Of a stretch of DNA of 64,000 bases, positions 57,601 through 64,000 are shown in pieces (position 1 is the stretch's first letter; every line of letters begins with the position of its first letter). Position numbers and translations under genes: made by a program. This DNA comes from Posidonia oceanica (taxonomy: Eukaryota > Streptophyta > Magnoliopsida > Alismatales > Posidoniaceae), in contig JAZBRS010000076.1 in assembly GCA_037176725.1 (NCBI GenBank), positions 124,329,001-124,393,000 of the forward strand, in the 5' to 3' direction. The notes under the pieces are model-generated. The model had not been told where the DNA came from. It saw nothing but the letters and a program-made list of their open reading frames with translations, and made no database searches.

Positions 57601-60600
57601 ACACTTATCAATCCTGTCCTCTTTCGGGTCCCGACAGGGCTTGCGCCTATCATTCCTGGCGGTCCGGTCATGATAAGGCTTGCACATATCATTTCTGACC
57701 TCTTCCAGCTCTTGTTAGGGCTTGCACTTCCATTCCTAGCGGTCTGGTCTTGATAAGGCTTGCACTTATCATCCATAACCTCTTCCTGGTCTTGATAGGG
57801 CTTGCACCTATGATTCATGATGGTCCGGTCTTGATAAGTCTTGCACTTATCATTCCTGACCTCTTCTGGGTCTAGATAGGGCATGCACCTATTATTCCTG
57901 GCAGTCCGGTATTGATTCTGCTTGCACTTAACTTTCCTGACATCTTCCGGGTCTTGATTGGGCTTGCATCTATCATTCCTGGTGGTCCGGTCTTGATAAG
58001 GCTTGCACAAATCATTCCTGACCTCTTCCGGGTCTTGATAGGCCTCGTACCTATCATTACTGGCGGTCCAGTCATGATAAGGCCTGCACTTATCATTCCT
58101 AACCTCTTCCGTGTCTTGATCGGGTTGCACCTATCAGTCCTTGCGGTCCAGTCTTGATAAGGCTTGCACTTATCATTCGTGACCTCTTCCGGGATATGAT
58201 AGGGCTTGCGCCTATCATTACTGGCAGTCCAGTCTTGTTAAGGCTTGCTCATATCACTCCAGACCTCTTCGGGTCCTGATAGGGCTTGCACCTGTCATGC
58301 CAGTCGGTCCTGTCAAGATAAGGCTTGCACTTATCATTCCTGACCTCTTCTGGGCCAAGATAGGGCTTGCACCTATCATTCCTGGCGGTCCAGTCTTGAT
58401 AAGGCTTGCGGTTTTCATTCCTGACAACTTCTGGGTCTTGATAGGGCTTGCACCTATCATTCCTGGCGGTTCGGTCTTGATAAGGCCTGCACATATCAAT
58501 CCTGACCACTCCTTGGGTCGTGATAGGGCTTGCACCGATCATTCTTGGCGGTCTGGTCATGATAAAGCTTGCTCTAAGCAATCCAGACCTTTTCCGGGTC
58601 TTGATAGGGCTTGCACCAATCATTCCTGGTGGTCCAGTCTTGATAAGGCTTGCACTTGTCATTCTTGACCTCTTCCTGGTCTAGATAGGGCTTCCAGCTA
58701 CCTTTCTTGGCGGTCCGGTCTTGGTTAGGCTTGCACAATTCATTCCTGACCTCTTCCGGGTCTTGATAAGGCTTGCTCCTATCAATCCTGGCGGTCCTGT
58801 CTTGATAAGCCTTGCACTTATCATTCCTGACCTCTCCCAGGGTCTCGATAGGGCTTGTACCTATCATTCCTAGCGGTCCGGTCTTGATAAGGCTTGCACT
58901 TATCATTCCTGACCTCTTCCTGGTCTTGATAGGGCTTGCACGTATCATTCCTGGCGGTCCGGTCTTGATTAGGCTTGCACTTACCATTCCTGACCTCTCC
59001 CTAGGTCATGGTAGGGCATGCACCTCTCGTTCCTAGCGGTCCGGTCTTGATAAGGCTCGTACTTATCATTCCTGAACTCTTCCGTGTCTCGTTAGGGTTT
59101 GCACCTATCTTTCCTCACGGTCCGGTCTTGATAAGGTTTGCACTTTTCATTCTTGACCTCTTCCTGGTCTTGAGCGGGCTCGCACCTATCATTCCTGGTG
59201 GTCCGGCCTGAATAAGGCTTGCACTTATATTCCTGGCCTCTCCCTAGGCCTTGGTAGGGCTTGCACCTCTCGTTCCTAGCGGTCCGATCTTGATAAGGCT
59301 TGCACTTATCATTCCTGAACTCTTTCGTGTCTCGTTAGGGTTTGCACCTATCTTTCCTCGCGGTCCGGTCTTGATAAGGCTTGCACTTATCATTCTTGAC
59401 CTCTTCCTGGTCTTGAGCGGGCTCGCACCTATCATTCCTGGTGGTCCGGTCTGGATAAGGCTTGCACTTATATTCCTGGCCTCTTCCGAGAATTGATAGG
59501 GCTTGCACCTATCATTCCTGGGGGTCTAGTCTAGATAAGGTTTGCATTTATCATTCCCGACCTCTTTGGGTCTTGATAGGGCTTGCACTTATCATTCCTG
59601 GCGGTCCAGTCAGGATAAGGCTTGCACTTATCGTTCCTGACCTCTTCCTAGTCTTGATAGGGCTTGCACCTATCTTTCCTGGCGGTCCGGTGTTCATTAG
59701 GCTTGCACTTATCATTCCTGACATCATCTGGGTCTTCATTGGGCTTGCACCTATCATTCCTGGCTGTCCGGTCTTGATAAGGCTTGAACTTATCGTTCCT
59801 GACCTCTTCCGGGTCTTGATAGGGCTTCCAGCTCTCTTTCCTGGTGGTCTAGTCATGGTAAGGCTTACACTTATCATTCCAGACCTCTTACGAGTCTTGA
59901 TATGGCTTGCTCCTATCAATCCTGGTGGTCCTATCTTGATAAGCCATGCACTTATCATTCCTGACCTCTCCCTGGGTCTCGATAGGGCTTGCCCCTATCA
60001 TTCCTAGCGGTCTGTTTTTTATAAGGCATACACTTGTCATTCCTGTCCTCTTCCTGGTCTTGATGGGGCATGCACCTATCATTCCTCGCGGTCCGATCAT
60101 GATAAGGCTTGCACTTAACATTCCTGACCTCTTCCTGGTCTTCATAGGGCTTGCACCTATCATTCCTGGTGGTGCGGACATGTTAAGGCTTGCACTTATC
60201 ATTCTAGACCTGATCCGGGTCTTGATATGGGTTGCGCCTATCATTCCTGGGGGTCAGATCTTGATAGGGTTCACACTATCCTTTCCTAACCACTTCCCAG
60301 TCTTCATAGGGCTTGCACCTATCATTCCTACCTGTCCGGTCTTGATAAGGCTTGCACTTATCAATCTCGACCTCTCCGTTGTTCTTGATAGGGCTTGCAC
60401 CTTTCATTCTTGGCGGTCTGGTCATGATAAGGCTTACACTTATCAATCCTGTCCTCTTTTGGGTCCCGATAGGGCTTGCGCCTATCATTCCTGGCGGTCC
60501 GATCATGATAAGGCTTGCACATATCATTTTTGACCTCTTCCGGCTCTTGTTAGGGCATACACTACCATTCCTAGTGGTTTGGTCTTGATAAGGCTTGCAC

Positions 60601-63600
60601 TTATCATCCCTAACCTCTTCCTGGTCTTGATAGGGCTTGCACCTATGATTCCGGGTGGTCCGGTCATGATAAGTCTTGCACTTATCATACCTGACCTCTT
60701 CCGGGTCTTGCTAGGGCTTGCACCACTCGTTCTTGGCAGTCCGGTCTTGATATGGCCTGCACTTTTCATTCCTGACCTCCTTCGGGTCATGATATGGCAT
60801 GCACCTATCATTCCTGGTGGTTCTGTCATGATAAGGCTTGCATTTATCATTCCTGACCTCTCACTGGGTCTTGATAGGGTTTGCACCTATCTTTCCTGGC
60901 AGTCAGGTCATGATAAGGCTTGCACATATCATTTCTGACATCTTCCTGGTCTTGAGTGGGCTCGCACCTATCATTCCTGGCGGTCCAGTCTTGATAAGGC
61001 TTGCACTTATCATTCCTGACCTCTTCGTGGTCTTGAGCGGGCTCGCACCTATCATTCCTGGCAGTCCAGTCTTGATAAGGCTTGCACCTATCTTTCCTGA
61101 CCTCTTCTGGGTATTCATAGGGCTTGCACTTGTCATTCCTGGAGGTTCGGTCTTTATAAGGTTTGCATTTATCGTTCCTGACCTCTTCCGGGTCTTGTTA
61201 GGGCATGCACCTATCATTCCTGGCCATCCGGTCTTGATTAGGCTTGTTCTTATCGTTCCTGACCACTTCCGGGTCTTGATAGGGCTTGCACCTAACAATC
61301 CTGGTGGTCCGGTCTTGATTAGGTTGGCACTTATCATTCCTGACCTCATCTGGGTCTTGATTGGGCTTGCACCTATCATTCTTGGTGCTCCGGTCTTGAT
61401 AAGGCTTGCACTTATCATTCCTGACCTCTTCCGGGTCTTGATAGGGCTTCCAGCTATCTTTCCTGGCGGTCCGGTCTTGGTAAGGCTTGCACTATTCCTT
61501 CCTAACCACTTCTGGGTCTTGATAAGGCTTGCTCCTATCAATCCTGGCGGTCCTGTCTTGATAAGCCTTGCACTTATCTTTCCTGACCTCTCCCTGGGTC
61601 TCGATAGGGCTTGCACCAATCATTCCTAGCGGTCCTGTCTTGATAAGGCTTGCACTTATCATTCCTGACCTCTTTCTGGTCTTGATAGGGCATGCACCTA
61701 TCATTCCTGGCGGTCCGGTCTTGATAAGGCTTGCACTTATCATTCCTGACCTCTTCCGGGTCTTGATAGGGCTTGCACCTATCATTCTTGGCGGTGCAGT
61801 CTTGATAAGGCTTGCACTTATCATTCCTGACCTCATCCGGGTCTAGATATGGGTTGCGCCTATCATTCCTGGCGGTCCGATCTTGATAGGGCTTGCACTT
61901 TCCATTACTGACCTCTTCCAGGACTTCAAAGGGCTTGCACCTGACATTCCTGGTTGTCCGGTCTAGATAAGGCTTGCACTTATCAATCATGTCCTCTCCG
62001 ATGTTCTTGCTTGGGCTTGCACCTATCATTCTTGGCGATCCGGTCTTGATAAGACTTGCACTTATCATTCCTGACCACTTTCGGGTCCTGATAGGGCTTG
62101 TGCCTATCCTTCCAGGTAGTCCGGTCATGATAAGTCTTGCACATATCATTTTAGACCTGTTCCGGGTCTTGTTAGCGCTTGCACTACCATTCCTGGCAGT
62201 CTGGTCTTGACAAGGCTTGCACTTAATATCCCTAACCTCTTCCTGGCCTTGATAGGGTTTGCACCAAACATTCCTGGTGGTCCGGTCTTGATAAGTCTTG
62301 CACTTATCATTCTTGACCTCTTCCAGGTCTTGATAGGGCATGCACCTATTATTCCTGGCGGTCCGGTATTGATTCGGCTTGCACTTAACATTCCTGACCT
62401 CTTTCGGGTCTTGGTTGGGCTTGCACCTATCATTCCTGGCGGTCCGATTTTGACAAGGCTTGCACTAATCATTCCTGACCTCTTCCAGGTCAAGATAGGC
62501 CTCGTAGCTATCATTACTGGAGGTCCGGTCGTGATAAGGCTTGCACATATCATCCCTGACCTCTTCCATGTCTTAATAGGGTTGCACCTATCAGTCCTTA
62601 CGTTCCAGTCTTGATAAGGCTTGCACTTATCAATCCTGACCTCTTCCAGGTCTTGATAGGGCTTGCACCAATCATTCCTGACTATCCGATCTTGATAAGG
62701 CTTGCACTTATCATTCCTGACATCATTCGAGTCTTGATTGGGCTTGCACAAATCATTCCTGGCGGTACGTTCTTGATAAGGCTTGCACTTATCAGTCCTG
62801 ACCTCTTCCGTGCCTTGATAAGGATTGCACCTATCATTCTTGGCGGTCCGGTCTTGATAAGGCTTGCACTTATCATCCTTGACTTCTTCCGGGACTTAAA
62901 GGGGCATGCACCTATCATTCTTGGCTGTCCTATCATGGTAAGGCTTGCAATTATCATTCCTAACCTCTCCTTGGGACTTGATAGGGCTTGCACCAATCAT
63001 TCCTGGCGGTCCGGTCATGATAAGGCTTGCACTTATCATTCGTGACCTCTTTCGGGATATGATAGGGCTTGCGACTTTCATTCCTGGTGGTCCGGTCTTG
63101 TTGAGGCTTGCACTTATCAGTCCTGACCACTTCCGGGTCATGATAGGGCTTGTACCTATCATGCCAGTCAGTCCGGTCCTGATAAGGCTTGCACTGATCG
63201 TTCCTAACCTCTTCCGGGTCTTAATAAGGCTTGCACATGTCATTCTTGGCGGTCCGGTCGTGCTAAGGCATGCACTTATCTATCCTGACCGCTTCCGTGT
63301 CTTGATAGGGCTTGCACTTATCATCCATGACCTCTTCCCGGTCTTGATAGGGCTTGCACCTGTCATTCTTGGCGGTCCGTCCATGATAAGGCTAGCACTT
63401 ATCATTCCTGACCTCTTCCAGCTCTTGATAGGGCTTGCACCTATCATTACTGGCGGTCCAGTCCTGATAAGGCTCGCATTTATCATTCCTGCCCACTTTT
63501 GGGTCATGATAAGGCTCGCACTTATCATTCCTAACCTCTCCCTAGGTCTTGATGGGGCTTGTGCCTATCATTCCTGGTGGTCCGGTTTTGTTATGGCTTG

Positions 63601-64000
63601 CACTTATCATTCTTGACCTCTTCCGGGTCTTGATAGGGCTTGCGCCTATCATTTCAAGCGTTCCGGTCTTATTAACACTTGCACTTGTCATTCCTGACCT
63701 CTTCCAGGTCTTGATAGTGCTTGCACCTATCATTCCTGGCAGTCCAGTCTTGATTAGGCGTGCACATACCATTCCTCACCTATTCGGGTCTTGATAGGGC
63801 TTGCACCTATCATTCCTGGTGATACGGTCTTGATTAGGCTTGCACTTATCATTCCTGACCTCTTCCGGGTCTTGGTAAGGCTTGCACCTATCGTTCCTAG
63901 CGGTCCGGTCTTGATAAGGCTTGCACTTATCATCCCAGACATCTTCCGAGTCTTGATACGGCTTGCGCCTATCATTCCTGGCGGTCTGGTCTTGATATGG

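Larger units (their letters stand above)
28427..64000. repeat. 81-bp satellite array, right part
   Basis: About 35.6 kb of the same A/B dimer satellite as 1-3001, continuing to the window end with no other insertion that I can see. Both halves contain a dyad: TGATAAG-gcttgca-CTTATCA in A (example 31555-31575) and TGATAGG-gcttgca-CCTATCA in B (example 31679-31699). Divergence between units is moderate, with many shared variants that define higher-order repeats. Irregular units occur, for example a shortened stretch near 35140-35200 and half-unit insertions. I see no RNA gene, promoter or host gene in this stretch, and the long open frames on both strands are repeat-derived. Confidence 0.95.

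Noticed and set aside
28427..64000. CRISPR-like array
   Set aside because: Repeats are contiguous with no unique spacers, both halves are related, and the context is plant retrotransposon and satellite DNA.

Overview
The window looks like repeat-rich nuclear DNA of a plant, probably a flowering plant with a large genome. It shows no ordinary host gene. The evidence is an LTR retrotransposon whose gag, protease, integrase and accessory-protein motifs match the plant-specific Tat/Ogre branch of Ty3/gypsy elements, sitting inside a long tandem satellite. I cannot name the species.

Layout. (1) Positions 1-3001 and 28427-64000 are one satellite array with an 81-bp unit made of two related halves: A, about 42 bp, and B, about 39 bp. 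The array runs off both ends of the window. It has higher-order structure: units of about 1.66 kb at 1-2996 and 28746-29830, a related block at 35211-36790, and a near-perfect 5144-bp tandem duplication at 44401-49544 and 49545-54688. (2) Positions 3002-28421 hold a single 25,420-bp LTR retrotransposon on the minus strand, inserted into the array and flanked by a 5-bp target duplication (CCTAG). Its two LTRs are 5,879 bp each, have no length difference and differ at only about 40 bases, so the insertion is recent.

Element anatomy, read on the minus strand: 5' LTR (28421 to 22543); an 18-nt primer binding site next to it; a leader of about 1.26 kb; one gag-protease-integrase reading frame (21261 to 15346) cut by three in-frame stops, all UAG; a spacer of about 1.5 kb; a separate 400-codon ORF (13824-12622) that resembles the accessory ORF1 protein of Ogre elements but lies downstream of pol; a 3' untranslated region of about 3.7 kb with 36-, 48- and 15-bp tandem arrays and perfect hairpins; a polypurine tract; and the 3' LTR (8880 to 3002). 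Reverse transcriptase, RNase H, and the zinc finger and first catalytic Asp of integrase are missing. The frame stays open across the gap, so this is a giant non-autonomous element that would need enzymes from a relative.

Most notable signals: the in-frame loss of the replication core, the all-amber stops, the displaced accessory ORF, covarying hairpins in the 3' UTR, a stem-loop-like dyad in both halves of the satellite with a compensatory base-pair change between them, and a similar two-dyad layout in the element's own 48-bp array. All counts and comparisons here were made by eye.
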